Shown here piece after piece: positions 9,247-18,222 of a DNA stretch of 64,000 nucleotides. Numbering within the stretch: position 1 is the stretch's first letter; the number at the start of each line of letters is the position of its first letter. Origin of the DNA: CAWFZT01 sp963820415 (GTDB lineage Bacteria > Chloroflexota > Anaerolineae > Anaerolineales > Anaerolineaceae). Position numbers and translations under genes: made by a program. The notes below the pieces were generated by a model that was not told where the DNA came from, made no database searches, and worked only from the letters and a program-made list of their open reading frames with translations. Location: the NCBI GenBank assembly GCA_963820415.1, contig CAWFZT010000005.1, positions 62,001-126,000 of the forward strand. Direction: 5' to 3'.

Positions 9247-10020
9247 ATGAACCTGATACCCGTACAGCTATATTACGAAGAATATGGTAAAGGTTTTCCG
9301 GTTGTATTTCTGCATGGTTTTCCGTTCGATCATACCATCTGGGAGCCGCTCGTACCGTTAATGACTGGCAAAGCGCGCTTGATCCTCCCGGATTTACGCG
9401 GGCTTGGGCGATCCCCTGCGCCGGATGGCATTTACTCCATGCGACTATTGGCGGAAGATGTGCTCACTCTAATGGATACACTGAAAATCGAGTGCGCCAT
9501 CCTGATAGGGCATTCGATGGGCGGATATGCCAGCCTGGCCTTTGCCCAGGCTTACCCACACCGTTTGGCCGGATTGGGTCTGGTCTGTACTCAGGCCGGT
9601 GCAGATGCACCCGAACGCCGCCAGGCGCGTTACCAGACAGCGGAAGAGGTAGGACGTAAAGGTGTCAAGGTGGTGGCTGAAAATATGGCGCCCAAGCTGA
9701 CCAAGAACCCCGAACTGGTGAAACCTCTGCAGAAGTTGATCATGCAAAACAAGCCAAAGGGCATCATCGCGTCTTTAAAAGGAATGGCTGAAAGGCCGGA
9801 TGCTCTCGGATGGCTATCAGCGATTTCAGTCCCGGCGGTCGTCCTGGCTGGCGAGGCAGATGGGTTGGTTAGCCCGGAACACGCCCAGACTATGACTTAA
9901 CTGCTAGGCAAGGCCTGGCTTGTCGAGCTGCCCGGGGTGGGGCACATGCCTATGATGGAAGCACCCCAGGCAACTGCCGACGCATTAAATCAGCTTATCC
10001 AGAGAGTGATTTCCGGTTGA
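9247..10020 (+). pseudogene. alpha/beta hydrolase with an in-frame premature stop
   Basis: An alpha/beta hydrolase fold protein: oxyanion motif FLHGFPFDH near residue 20, nucleophile elbow GHSMGG, Asp in LAGEADGLVSPEH. The open frame stops at TAA 9898-9900, but the same frame continues without any shift to TGA at 10018-10020 and encodes the expected end, including ELPGVGHMP with the catalytic His. The truncated product therefore lacks the His of the triad and should be inactive. A single-base change is enough to explain it. The ATG directly follows the cca stop and has GGAGGAGAG upstream. Confidence 0.8.
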
Positions 10021-10036
10021 TGCGGGCCAGATTCAT

Positions 10037-11500
10037 TTAGAAACCACCTTTACCCGAACCTCCAGACAGTTTGCATACCGCTACCTGTCCTTGCACGACA
10101 CAGCTTTGCAGCGATCCAGTAGAAACCAATCCGGCCAGGGTATCCAGATCAGAGGCTGTACCTGCCAGGAAGATTAGCGTATTGCGATCCTTCCCAGGAG
10201 TGAAGAGCACGAGCCCCAGCCCGTTGGTATCGAATTTTCCGAAACCTGGAACGTTGACATAATTGATCAATATAACTGAAGGAACGCCGCCTCCGCTGGC
10301 TTCTGGCGTGGCAAGCCCCTGATCGGTGGTAGGCAGTGCCGCCGGGGTAGGAGTTGGGGCCGGTTCCCTGGAGAACTCCAATTTGAAAGAATCGATGTAA
10401 GGCTGTAACTCTTTATTGACCGGCATGGTGGCGATCACAACCAGATCGTTGCCATCGACAGGCTTGGGAGACAATGTGGCTGCGAGGTCCAGTTCCTGGA
10501 ACCCCGATTGTGCAACACTCAAGGCAGCTAGCAAATTCTGGCTGATTGCATCGCTTGTCGAGGGGACCAACAAGGTGACAGGTCGTGATAGAAGGTGAGG
10601 GAATTCTGCCAGGTCAAGGGACTGGGGCTGACTGATGAGGAACTTGCTGATGTTCAAGATCAACTGCTGATTATCGGCTACCTGGTCATAGGGGCTGGTC
10701 AAGAAAGTCATGTTCCCGATCGCCAGGACTTTGTCCTGTTGAGCGGTGGTAGCCGTTACCAGTCCACCCCCGGCATCAGTCAGAGATGACAGGGAGTTGG
10801 CATCGCCTTTGATCAACGCCGGCTGTCCGGTTTTAATCGAGTGGGTACTGAAGAAAACTACTTTCGAAAGGTTCTGGGTCAGAGGATCTTTAGCAAATTG
10901 GGAGAAGATCACATGCCGGAAATTACCTTCGTTGCTGATCAGGTTGTATACGTAATCATCTGAAAAGCTGATGTCATAGGATTCCAACAGAAAATTGGCT
11001 ACCTCGACGCTGGTAACTGGCGGGTTAGCCGCAACCCCAACTCCGATGTTAAGGGTTGGATCGGTGATCACCAGCAAATGCCCGCCCCGGTCGACAAAAC
11101 GCCGGATGGTGAGAATTTCAGCGGTGGAAAATTCACTGGTGGGAACGATCACTGCCAGGGACGAGGCATATTTCAGTTGATCTTCTAACGTCTTCGAGCT
11201 TTCGACACCCTGGATGCGCCCTCCCAGTTGCTCAATCGCGTGGGTAAGAGGGGCAATATCTGAGATGAAATAGTAATTATCGTGGTTTAAGTCAAAGAGC
11301 ACGACTGGTTTTCCGGCAGTCACAGCAGCCGGCGCAGGCAAAGGGGTTGAAATCTTCGGCTGAGGTATTGTGTAGGACATGTAATCGGGGGTGGGGACTG
11401 GCTGGGTACGCTGGTAAGTCCCCTGGTAGTACCATAAAGTGCGAGCTGCCAGAGGGAGCAAAAGCATGAGGAGAGCAATTATCAAGCGGATTGGCTTCAT
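10037..11500 (-). CDS. DUF4350-like membrane-anchored protein
   Basis: A 487-residue protein with a single N-terminal membrane segment (about residues 3-20), a Pro-rich linker, then a soluble domain that looks like the DUF4350/GATase-like fold: VVLFDLNHDNYYF, SSLAVIVPT, RRFVDRGGHLLVITDP. A second Pro/Thr linker near residue 370 precedes a C-terminal domain. It is probably exported but tethered. Its start overlaps the sppA stop by 4 nt, so the two are coupled; a role with the peptidase in envelope processing is inference from that pairing. The substrate is unknown. Confidence 0.6.
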   Translation of the reverse strand: MKPIRLIIALLMLLLPLAARTLWYYQGTYQRTQPVPTPDYMSYTIPQPKISTPLPAPAAVTAGKPVVLFDLNHDNYYFISDIAPLTHAIEQLGGRIQGVESSKTLEDQLKYASSLAVIVPTSEFSTAEILTIRRFVDRGGHLLVITDPTLNIGVGVAANPPVTSVEVANFLLESYDISFSDDYVYNLISNEGNFRHVIFSQFAKDPLTQNLSKVVFFSTHSIKTGQPALIKGDANSLSSLTDAGGGLVTATTAQQDKVLAIGNMTFLTSPYDQVADNQQLILNISKFLISQPQSLDLAEFPHLLSRPVTLLVPSTSDAISQNLLAALSVAQSGFQELDLAATLSPKPVDGNDLVVIATMPVNKELQPYIDSFKLEFSREPAPTPTPAALPTTDQGLATPEASGGGVPSVILINYVNVPGFGKFDTNGLGLVLFTPGKDRNTLIFLAGTASDLDTLAGLVSTGSLQSCVVQGQVAVCKLSGGSGKGGF

Positions 11501-12360
11501 GGCTTAGTCTCCACATTCGGTACATAGAGTAAATAAATTCCAGGATCTTTGGGATAAGAAAGGGTAGCACCGTCTTTGGTGGTCTGGAAGAAACCAGAAA
11601 CTTGAGACACAGCGGGGGATAAGACGCCAGAAGGCTTTTTCAGATCGATCACCTGGTAATGGGCAATGTGCGCCATTTGAGCGGCTTTATCATAAGCCTG
11701 GCTGAGCGAGCCGAGCTCATCGATCAAACCCATCCGCAAAGCATCGCTTCCCGTATAGACCTGGCCGCGCAAAATAACCTCTGCAGGAGCTTTCAGGCGG
11801 CTGCCTCGACCTAGCACAACTGCGTGATAAAAACCCTGTTTGAGCATTTCCATCTCACCGATAAAAGTATCCTGAGGTTCTCCCCATAACTTATACGGGC
11901 CTGTGGAATACAATCCTGCAATCACCGTGGGTGGACTGGGCAAATAACCAAGCACACCAATATTACCAATGGTTGAGCTGGGTTTGGCGAAGACGTAATC
12001 TGTTCCGGAGAGCAGGTAGTATCCCCCGCTGGCAGCCATACCTTCAACCATGGTGATCACCGGTTTGGTCTGGCGCAGGCGTGCCAGTTCCATGTAGACC
12101 GATTCAGTGTCGGTAACCGTTCCTCCCGGAGTGTTCAGTACAAGGATCACAGCCTTGATCTCGGGGTGCGTGCGGGCATAGATAATTTGCGTGATCATAT
12201 CCTGAGCGGTGGTGCTGGCGATTGCATCATTCAGTGTGATCACACCAATTTGCGGCTTTTGAATAAACAGAGAGAGCAAAATACCAATAACCAGCGGGAT
12301 AATAACGTACAAGAACCATGTACGGAATCTCCAGGTTTTGGCTTGGGTTGATTCGCTCAT
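11497..12360 (-). CDS. sppA: S49 family signal peptide peptidase (SppA-like)
   Basis: A membrane-anchored serine protease of the S49/ClpP-like fold that degrades released signal peptides. One membrane helix lies at residues 15-35. The core shows LNTPGGTVTDTESVY, then GMAASGGYYLLSG with the candidate nucleophile Ser, STIGNIGVLG and the closing GSDALRMGLIDELGSL. At about 287 residues it matches the short SppA form. ATG at 12360 follows AGGAGG by about 5 nt; the in-frame GTG 6 nt upstream overlaps that Shine-Dalgarno and is rejected. It is the first gene of a two-gene minus-strand operon. Confidence 0.88.
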   Translation of the reverse strand: MSESTQAKTWRFRTWFLYVIIPLVIGILLSLFIQKPQIGVITLNDAIASTTAQDMITQIIYARTHPEIKAVILVLNTPGGTVTDTESVYMELARLRQTKPVITMVEGMAASGGYYLLSGTDYVFAKPSSTIGNIGVLGYLPSPPTVIAGLYSTGPYKLWGEPQDTFIGEMEMLKQGFYHAVVLGRGSRLKAPAEVILRGQVYTGSDALRMGLIDELGSLSQAYDKAAQMAHIAHYQVIDLKKPSGVLSPAVSQVSGFFQTTKDGATLSYPKDPGIYLLYVPNVETKP

Positions 12361-12421
12361 TTTCACCTCCTGGTTGGGTCAGCCGTTAATTCCGGGCCGG
12401 TACTTATGAGGCCTGGATTTT

Positions 12422-12718
12422 TTACGGGTACACTTCCGATAAAACAGGTTCATAAAAACAGCAGCACCCGCTGCCCCCAGAACAACCTTCTACAGGCAGT
12501 GTGGGCACTCTGTCTTTTGGGTAATCTCCCTGGACATCCTGGCAGGCCGGGCAGGCATCCGCCGCAACTGCCACGCGGACGGAAAGGACGCGCGGATTTT
12601 CACGGAAACGTTTTAGCGCAACCGCCGTGGAGGAATTTTCTTTCAGATCAGCCTGACAGTTAGGGCAGGTCAGAGCATAATCTGGAGACTGTGAATGGCA
12701 GATCGAACAAGTTTGCAC
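12422..12718 (-). CDS. small zinc-ribbon protein with Cys-rich tail
   Basis: A 98-residue protein beginning CxxC-x9-CxxC (CSIC and CPNC within the first 20 residues), the pattern of a treble-clef or rubredoxin-like zinc ribbon. A third CPAC motif follows near residue 57, and the tail contains a cluster GCSGGSGCCC. No membrane segment is seen. The GTG start has GGAGAAGAA upstream. Function unknown; metal binding is all the sequence supports. Confidence 0.65.
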   Translation of the reverse strand: MQTCSICHSQSPDYALTCPNCQADLKENSSTAVALKRFRENPRVLSVRVAVAADACPACQDVQGDYPKDRVPTLPVEGCSGGSGCCCFYEPVLSEVYP

Positions 12719-12774
12719 TCTTCTTCTCCAAAATGTTTATTGATTTTACTACGATCTGCAAGAGCCTGTCTAAT

Positions 12775-12883
12775 GGCTCATTGGGATTTACCATGGAAGG
12801 TTCCCAGATTTTGGGGTATGAGCGTGCGTAGCACGCTCATACCCCAAAATCTGGGAGTTCACCACAGCTATTCCCAGAGAACC
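12775..12883 (-). mobile_element. MITE copy A (palindromic, 109 bp, 8-bp TSD)
   Basis: Begins GGCTCATTGGGA and ends CCCAGAGAACC, matching copies B and C in the reverse orientation. The core is a perfect 25-bp stem (12803-12827 with 12831-12855) and a GTA loop. Flanks TGTCTAAT (12767-12774) and TGCCTAAT (12884-12891) match in 7 of 8 positions, a target-site duplication. It has no coding capacity, so it is non-autonomous. Confidence 0.85.
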
Positions 12884-12972
12884 TGCCTAATGCTTTAGCA
12901 CGAGAGCCAGTTGGATAAAAAAATCAGACGCCGCCTGGGGTGTCTGAGTTCTACCTGGGAAACCAGCCTTCG

Positions 12973-13380
12973 CTAAACTACCAGATGGTGGTTGATTAAG
13001 CCAGCCTCCTGGTGAGAGCGGCGAATTAACTGCTCGATCCTGGCCAACAGCATATTGCAGGCCACGGGTTTCACCAGGTAATCATCTGCTCCAGCGTTCA
13101 AGGCGTCTGCAATCGTTCCCGGGGTATCCAGGGCTGATAGGATCAAAATTGGCACAGAGCTGAACTTGCGCACTGCAACACAGACTTGCATACCATCCAT
13201 ATCTGGCATCATTATGTCGAGGATGATCAGGTCTGGGGATTGTTCGCGAGTTAGCCGGACACCATCAGTTCCAGAGTTAGCTGCTATAACGTATGCGGAG
13301 GCTGACTTGAGAATCAGTCCCAACATGTCGGTCATACTGGGGTCGTCGTCGATAACTAGGATTTTCATTTGGGTATCCAT
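12973..13380 (-). CDS. orphan response regulator, receiver domain only
   Basis: A 135-residue CheY-like receiver: acidic DDD pocket near residue 12, phospho-acceptor Asp in LIILDIMMPDMDG, Ser in LILSALD and Lys in DDYLVKPV. No output domain follows, so it acts by protein contact or phosphotransfer. No kinase gene is adjacent. No Shine-Dalgarno is present; TAAAAT (13387-13392) stands 6 nt before the ATG, suggesting a leaderless mRNA. The gene is bracketed by two MITE copies in opposite orientation. Confidence 0.88.
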   Translation of the reverse strand: MDTQMKILVIDDDPSMTDMLGLILKSASAYVIAANSGTDGVRLTREQSPDLIILDIMMPDMDGMQVCVAVRKFSSVPILILSALDTPGTIADALNAGADDYLVKPVACNMLLARIEQLIRRSHQEAGLINHHLVV

Positions 13381-13475
13381 GCATTTATTTTAGCTCAATT
13401 ATCCATAAATTCATTCTACGGTTACCTTTCATCTGGTTTACAAAAGAATGGGTTAGCCGTAAGGATAGAGAATGT

Positions 13476-13585
13476 GGTTCTCTGGGAATAGCCGTGGTGA
13501 AATCCCAGATTTAGGGGTGTGAGCGTGCGTCCGCACGCTCACACCCCTAAATCTGGGAACCTTTCACGGTAAATCCCATTGAACC
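13476..13585 (+). mobile_element. MITE copy B (palindromic, 110 bp, 8-bp TSD)
   Basis: Starts GGTTCTCTGGGAATAGCCG and ends CCCATTGAACC; the ends are imperfect inverted repeats. The core is a perfect 26-bp stem (13504-13529 with 13532-13557) with a 2-nt loop. It is flanked by exact 8-bp direct repeats GAGAATGT at 13468-13475 and 13586-13593. Best-preserved copy; the reference for the family. Together with its flanks it fills most of the 308-nt gap between the response regulator and the LCP gene. Confidence 0.9.
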
Positions 13586-13688
13586 GAGAATGTCTGCACA
13601 AAAAGTTAAAAACTGGCGGCCATCCTTTTTCTGGATGGGTCCAGAATAGAGATGGCACCGAATAATGTGGCAGATGCAGGTTGGGAGG

Positions 13689-14651
13689 TTATGAACCAAA
13701 CAAGTTCTTTACAAATGGCCGGATGCGTCCCCAATCTGGCAGGAGGACATCTGCGCCGGCGCTGGTAATGTAGGGTATGGTCATCTCGCGCGGCAGGGTA
13801 TGACTGTCTATCCCTCCCGGGCCGGCGCGCAGGAAAGCCAGGGCCAACCGCGGCCATTCCCAGGCAGGCAGGTTGGTATCGACCGCGGTTATACCAGCCA
13901 TAATAACCGCCGGCAGGCGCGGCCAGTTGGATGGTTTCAATACCTGGCCTACGAGGGATTTGATAATAATTTGGGCGTGCCCCATGCGGAAGAAATCGTC
14001 CGCGCCTTTACGGTCGCGAGCGAAGGCCAGGGCCTGGGTCGGGTCGAGATGCACTTTACCGGCCGGATAGCCGGACATGGCGCTGGGCAGGTTTACGTCG
14101 AGGCCGCCCAGAGCGTTGACCAGGCTGGTGAACCCATCGAAACGAATGCGGATATAAGATTGCACCGGAATGCCGAAGTCTTCCTGGACGGTCCTGGCGG
14201 TGGCCGCCGGGCCACTGCCAGGCTGGTTGGCTTCGGCGAAGAAATGAGCGGTATTAATCCGGTTTTCACCTGCCCCAGGGATCGCAACCCATAGGTCACG
14301 CGGGATGGAAAGCATGCGCACGGTCGGGTCGGCGGATCCTACTTTGACAAGGATGATCGTATCCGTCCGGCTGGTATTAGTCCCCTGCGGGGGACGGTCA
14401 ATCCCCAGGATGAGAAAAGTGCTGCTCGGGGTGGGGGCGAGCAGGTAGGCGACCAGAGGCAGTAGTACGGCTGCCAGCGCCAGCAAACCCACCAGGGTAA
14501 CCCAAAGCAAACAGAAACTGCGGGGCTTGCCGTGAGGCGGGTGTAGCCGACCAATCCGGATGGGCTGAAATTCAGCCATCGGATCACTGGTGTAAATGGG
14601 TTGAGTTTTCGCATTTAGATCCGATGCGAGATCGGCGGGAATCCAGTTCAT
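13689..14651 (-). CDS. LytR-CpsA-Psr (LCP) family protein
   Basis: LCP enzymes transfer lipid-linked glycopolymers to the cell envelope. One membrane helix (LLALAAVLLPLVAYLL) is followed by the LCP core: ILGIDRP, SRTDTIILVKV, MLSIPRDLWV and GGLDVNLP. Phosphate-binding Arg and Asp residues of the family are present in RTDT and SIPRD. Start choice is uncertain: ATG at 14651 (MNWIPADL) is given; an upstream in-frame start at 14708 and a later MAEFQPIRIG are alternatives. Chloroflexota are largely monoderm, so the acceptor is probably peptidoglycan or a cell-wall polymer; this is inference. Confidence 0.85.
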   Translation of the reverse strand: MNWIPADLASDLNAKTQPIYTSDPMAEFQPIRIGRLHPPHGKPRSFCLLWVTLVGLLALAAVLLPLVAYLLAPTPSSTFLILGIDRPPQGTNTSRTDTIILVKVGSADPTVRMLSIPRDLWVAIPGAGENRINTAHFFAEANQPGSGPAATARTVQEDFGIPVQSYIRIRFDGFTSLVNALGGLDVNLPSAMSGYPAGKVHLDPTQALAFARDRKGADDFFRMGHAQIIIKSLVGQVLKPSNWPRLPAVIMAGITAVDTNLPAWEWPRLALAFLRAGPGGIDSHTLPREMTIPYITSAGADVLLPDWGRIRPFVKNLFGS

Positions 14652-14708
14652 GACACCTTTAAGGGTGAAGCAAACCAGAATTCTAACGCCTGAACTGCTT
14701 CCTGCCAA

Positions 14709-15041
14709 GATGGGAGAATACCTGGTTCTTTTTTGACCAACCCCAAAAATGATCGACGAATCTTACGGACCAAGAAGATGCTCTGGGAAGCTTTTATTTG
14801 TCATACCGGGATCAATAAGACCTGTTGGAAAAAAGTGTGGAAATGATTGTTAATGAACTGACTTCGAAAATTACGCCACTCACAGGTGAAAACTTCCGTT
14901 TCGATATACCTCAATGGATTCTTAGCCTTTCGTCTTCAGGCTATCTGGCCTGACTTTGGTCGACTTTGCGCTGCAATAGTAGTGCGATTTTTATAAATTT
15001 GCAGTAGGATATATAGATAATATTTCTCACCAGGAGGTAAA
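14709..15041 (+). other. 333-nt intergenic region between divergent genes
   Basis: Divergent spacer between the LCP and aldo/keto reductase genes. A 42-codon open stretch (14825-14953) has no recognisable homology and no good ribosome site. GATAAT at 15016-15021 is a possible -10 box for the reductase. Nothing else is seen. Confidence 0.4.
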
Positions 15042-16055
15042 ATGCCAGTTTTCCCTGTAAGTCCCCTGTATGTACCGGAAAGCTCACGCTACGACACGAT
15101 GGTTTACAACCGCTGCGGCCGCAGCGGGTTGAAGCTGCCAGCCATCTCCCTCGGCCTGTGGCACAATTTTGGCGGTTTGGAGCCGTATGAGAACTGCCGC
15201 GCCATGGCCCGCAAGGCTTTCGATCTGGGCATCACCCATTTCGACCTGGCTAACAATTATGGGCCGCCGTATGGTTCGGCCGAGGAGACCTTCGGTCGGA
15301 TTTTACGCGACGATCTGCGCCCCTACCGGGATGAACTGGTCATTTCCAGCAAAGCCGGCTGGGATATGTGGCCGGGACCTTATGGCGATTTCGGTTCGCG
15401 CAAGTACCTGATCGCCAGCCTCGACCAAAGTCTCAAGCGGATGGGGCTGGAGTACGTGGATATCTTCTACCATCACCGTCCCGATCCGGACACGCCTTTA
15501 GAAGAAACGATGGGGGCATTGGCTTCGATCGTCCACAGTGGAAAGGCCTTGTACGTCGGCATCTCACAGTACCAGCCTGAGGAGACCCGCAAGGCGGCAG
15601 CGATTTTGAAGCACCTTGGCGCTCCCTGCTTGATTCACCAACCGGTCTACAGCATGTTCAACCGTTGGGTAGAAGACGGCTTGCTGGATGCATTGGATGA
15701 GGAAGGCATCGGTTGTATCGTCTTTTCACCGCTGGCACAGGGCCTGCTGACCAACCGCTACCTGGAAGGTATCCCTGAAGGCTCGCGGGCGACCAAGGTA
15801 CTCTCCTACCTGCCTCCTGAGCGGATCAAGCCTGAGTTGATCGCCAAAGTGCGCGTCCTGAACGAGATCGCCCGCGCCCGCGGGCAGAGCATGGCCGAGA
15901 TGGCGCTGGCCTGGGTTCTGCGGCGCAAGACGATCACCTCGGCGCTGATCGGCGCCAGTAGCCCGCAGCAGCTTGAAGATAACGTGGCGGCGCTCAAGCA
16001 CCTGGAGTTCAGCGAAGACGAATTGCAGTCGATCGAGAAAATTTTAAAGGGATAA
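15042..16055 (+). CDS. aldo/keto reductase, YghZ-like (AKR14 type)
   Basis: A NADPH-dependent TIM-barrel oxidoreductase of 337 residues. Catalytic Asp and Tyr lie in THFDLANNYGPPYGSAEE, the Lys in ELVISSKAGWDMWPGPYG, and the His in DIFYHHRPD. The WPGPYG and KYLIASLDQSLKRMGL motifs are typical of E. coli YghZ-like L-glyceraldehyde-3-phosphate reductases that also detoxify methylglyoxal. The cofactor region FSPLAQGLLTNRY and the C-terminal IGASSPQQLEDNV are intact. The ATG has AGGAGG 5 nt upstream. It ends 12 nt from the convergent M28 peptidase gene, with no obvious terminator between. Confidence 0.92.
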   Translation: MPVFPVSPLYVPESSRYDTMVYNRCGRSGLKLPAISLGLWHNFGGLEPYENCRAMARKAFDLGITHFDLANNYGPPYGSAEETFGRILRDDLRPYRDELVISSKAGWDMWPGPYGDFGSRKYLIASLDQSLKRMGLEYVDIFYHHRPDPDTPLEETMGALASIVHSGKALYVGISQYQPEETRKAAAILKHLGAPCLIHQPVYSMFNRWVEDGLLDALDEEGIGCIVFSPLAQGLLTNRYLEGIPEGSRATKVLSYLPPERIKPELIAKVRVLNEIARARGQSMAEMALAWVLRRKTITSALIGASSPQQLEDNVAALKHLEFSEDELQSIEKILKG

Positions 16056-16067
16056 AAGAATACAGGA

Positions 16068-17252
16068 TTAAAGGTCCAATGCCTCAATCATGGCCCAGAC
16101 CATGGCGCGCGTGGGTTCCATGACGAGGGGGTCCATCCGGTCGAACGTATCACCGGCCTGGTGCCAGAAAGGAGCCCTGCCTGCGCGGGTCAGCCCGAAC
16201 AGGGTGATGGCCGGCACATTGAAACGCACACAGTCGGCCATCTCGCTGTTGCCGCCGCTAATCTGTACTGGATAAGCGCCCCACTGCGGGTTCTGGTCGC
16301 TCAACTGCTCCGCCAGCCCGGACAGGGCCGGGTCAGAATAGAAGGGCACGATGATCCCTTCGCGGGTCAGCCAACCCGGACCGGCGCAGCCCAGCAGCTC
16401 GAACACCAGCGCCTGGGGGTTTTTCATTTCAGGGCGGTGGCGTTTGAAAAAGTCGATTGCCCCATAATGTTGGACTTCCTCGCAACCGGTGCAGACGCAG
16501 AACAGGCGGGTGTGCTTCAGCGGTGTTTGGCTGACCTGTCCGGCCAGGGACAGCACCAGGCCAACCGCGCTGGCGTTGTCGTTTGCCCCGGCAGTGAACG
16601 GCGACCGGTCAGCTTCGATGCAGATAGCCGCCAGGAGCAAGGCGCTGAGCGCCGTGGGGAAGGTGGCATACCAGATCCAGCTCCACTGGTATATCGCTCC
16701 AAGCACGTATAACACCGCCTGGGCAGCAAAGGTCACGAAGGCGACCGTGGTGAAACCTTTGTAAAGCTCTACCATCCGGTAAGAGCGAAAGATCAACGGA
16801 GTGCGCTGTGTATCGATGTGACCGATCAGGATCAGGTCCTGGCGGTGCTCGCCGGAAGGTGGGATGACCGTAAACACGTTTTGGCTTTGCCCGCGCGGCA
16901 CCATGCGGCGGAGCAGGTTATCGTGGAAACCCAGCTCCAGCAGTTCGGAGAGCAGGGTTGCAATCGAGACGCAGGCCGCCAGGGCGGCTACCCACCAATG
17001 ACCTTGTGGGTAAAGTGCGAAAGCCGCCAGCATGGCCACGCTGCAAATCAGGTGGGGATGAAAAATGGAGCGAGCGCTGGTGAAGGTTTCCAGAATAGGT
17101 TTCAAGCCCAGCTTATGCAATATGGCCAGGCAGTATTCGGCGCCTTTTCGTTCGCCATCGGTAGTCGAACCGCGTGGGCCAATCTCCACTGATAAAGCAT
17201 GGATGTGTTCCAACCAGGTCTGCAAGAACGACTTCGCAGGATTTTGCGTCAT
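16068..17252 (-). CDS. M28 family zinc peptidase with membrane segments
   Basis: A 394-residue M28-type aminopeptidase. Metal ligands appear in LIGHIDTQ, GANDNASAVG and CEEVQHYG, with a late His in APFWHQAGDTFD. Unusually, hydrophobic stretches interrupt the catalytic domain: two before it (about residues 70-110) and two or three between GHIDTQ and GANDNAS, so the enzyme is probably membrane-embedded with the active site on one face. Substrate unknown. It faces the aldo/keto reductase tail to tail. About 200 nt upstream of its start hold nothing I can identify. Confidence 0.82.
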   Translation of the reverse strand: MTQNPAKSFLQTWLEHIHALSVEIGPRGSTTDGERKGAEYCLAILHKLGLKPILETFTSARSIFHPHLICSVAMLAAFALYPQGHWWVAALAACVSIATLLSELLELGFHDNLLRRMVPRGQSQNVFTVIPPSGEHRQDLILIGHIDTQRTPLIFRSYRMVELYKGFTTVAFVTFAAQAVLYVLGAIYQWSWIWYATFPTALSALLLAAICIEADRSPFTAGANDNASAVGLVLSLAGQVSQTPLKHTRLFCVCTGCEEVQHYGAIDFFKRHRPEMKNPQALVFELLGCAGPGWLTREGIIVPFYSDPALSGLAEQLSDQNPQWGAYPVQISGGNSEMADCVRFNVPAITLFGLTRAGRAPFWHQAGDTFDRMDPLVMEPTRAMVWAMIEALDL

Positions 17253-17452
17253 TGAGGGTTCTCCACGATAAGTGATATTAATCTTAAAACACCGATTGCG
17301 TAATTAGACACGAAAGCTGCCCATTTCCCCGATAATTGCTTTGCCGGGCACGGCTTTTGCAACAGACAGGTTATGCGAAGCAATCTTCTGGGTAATCTAT
17401 TGAAGGAAAAGTATTGGCCCTCACCTGCGACTCAAAATGGAAGGAGCTAACC

Positions 17453-18154
17453 ATGTTTAAATTTACCACAAAAGGGAAGATTATTATTTACCTGGTCGCT
17501 TACCTGTCTTTGATCGTTTTCCCGATCATTGCCTATTATGTAGGATGGATCGGCTGGGATGTCCGAACGGGCGTCAAAGCTGCCTTGTTTACGTTCTTGT
17601 TCTGGCTGGTGTCGGGCAGCGCCGTGTTTTACCTGATGGAGGATGTCCCTATGGTGCCAGCCAGCCTGCCGTTCTTGCTTTGCCTGGTGTATCCCTTCCT
17701 GCCAGATTATATCCCCGGTCCAGTGGAAGACGCAGTGGTGGTGGCGGTTGGAGCCATTTTGACCTTCATCCTGTGGAAACGCAGGAAACCTGTCACCCCG
17801 TCCTGGTTGCTGGCCCCGATGCTCTTGACTGCTGTGTATACCCTGTTCGGGGCCCTCATCCCGACAATGATCGATGAAGCAGTGGTGTACGTCCTGCTGG
17901 TCAGCCTGATCATTTTTGGTCTGCTAACTGGTTTGACTTTCAAGGCTGTATATATCCGCTTGTTTTCGATCATCGTTTTCTTGAGTAAAGCAGCCGAAAA
18001 ATTAAAAGCAAACATCGAAAAATATCGGGTGAAAAAGGCACCCGCTGGTCCGATCCTGGTAAAAAGCGAACCCCTGGACCCCAGTGAGATGGAAGAGGTC
18101 GAGGAGTTCCCATGTGCGCCTGAGGTGGCGCAGGCAAACGGACAGCAAGTATAA
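17453..18154 (+). CDS. polytopic membrane protein of unknown function
   Basis: A 233-residue protein with about six membrane helices in its first 170 residues and a charged cytoplasmic tail rich in Glu and Pro. I do not recognise a family. The ATG at 17453 follows AAGGAG by about 6 nt; the upstream in-frame GTG has no ribosome site. It stands alone between the M28 peptidase and a GNAT gene. Confidence 0.6.
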   Translation: MFKFTTKGKIIIYLVAYLSLIVFPIIAYYVGWIGWDVRTGVKAALFTFLFWLVSGSAVFYLMEDVPMVPASLPFLLCLVYPFLPDYIPGPVEDAVVVAVGAILTFILWKRRKPVTPSWLLAPMLLTAVYTLFGALIPTMIDEAVVYVLLVSLIIFGLLTGLTFKAVYIRLFSIIVFLSKAAEKLKANIEKYRVKKAPAGPILVKSEPLDPSEMEEVEEFPCAPEVAQANGQQV

Positions 18155-18222
18155 TTCAGGTTTGTGAAGGACAAACCATTTTCATCCCATGTCATAATTA
18201 TTACTCCAATCATGGGAGGGAA

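Noticed and set aside
12803..12855. Palindromes of copies A-C as ordinary rho-independent terminators
   Set aside because: No T run follows; outer ends and 8-bp duplications show transposable elements.
12775..13585. Composite transposon carrying the response regulator
   Set aside because: Each MITE copy has its own matching flanks and the outer flanks do not match each other.
14825..14953. 42-codon ORF in the spacer before the aldo/keto reductase
   Set aside because: No ribosome site, no recognisable homology, ordinary chance length.
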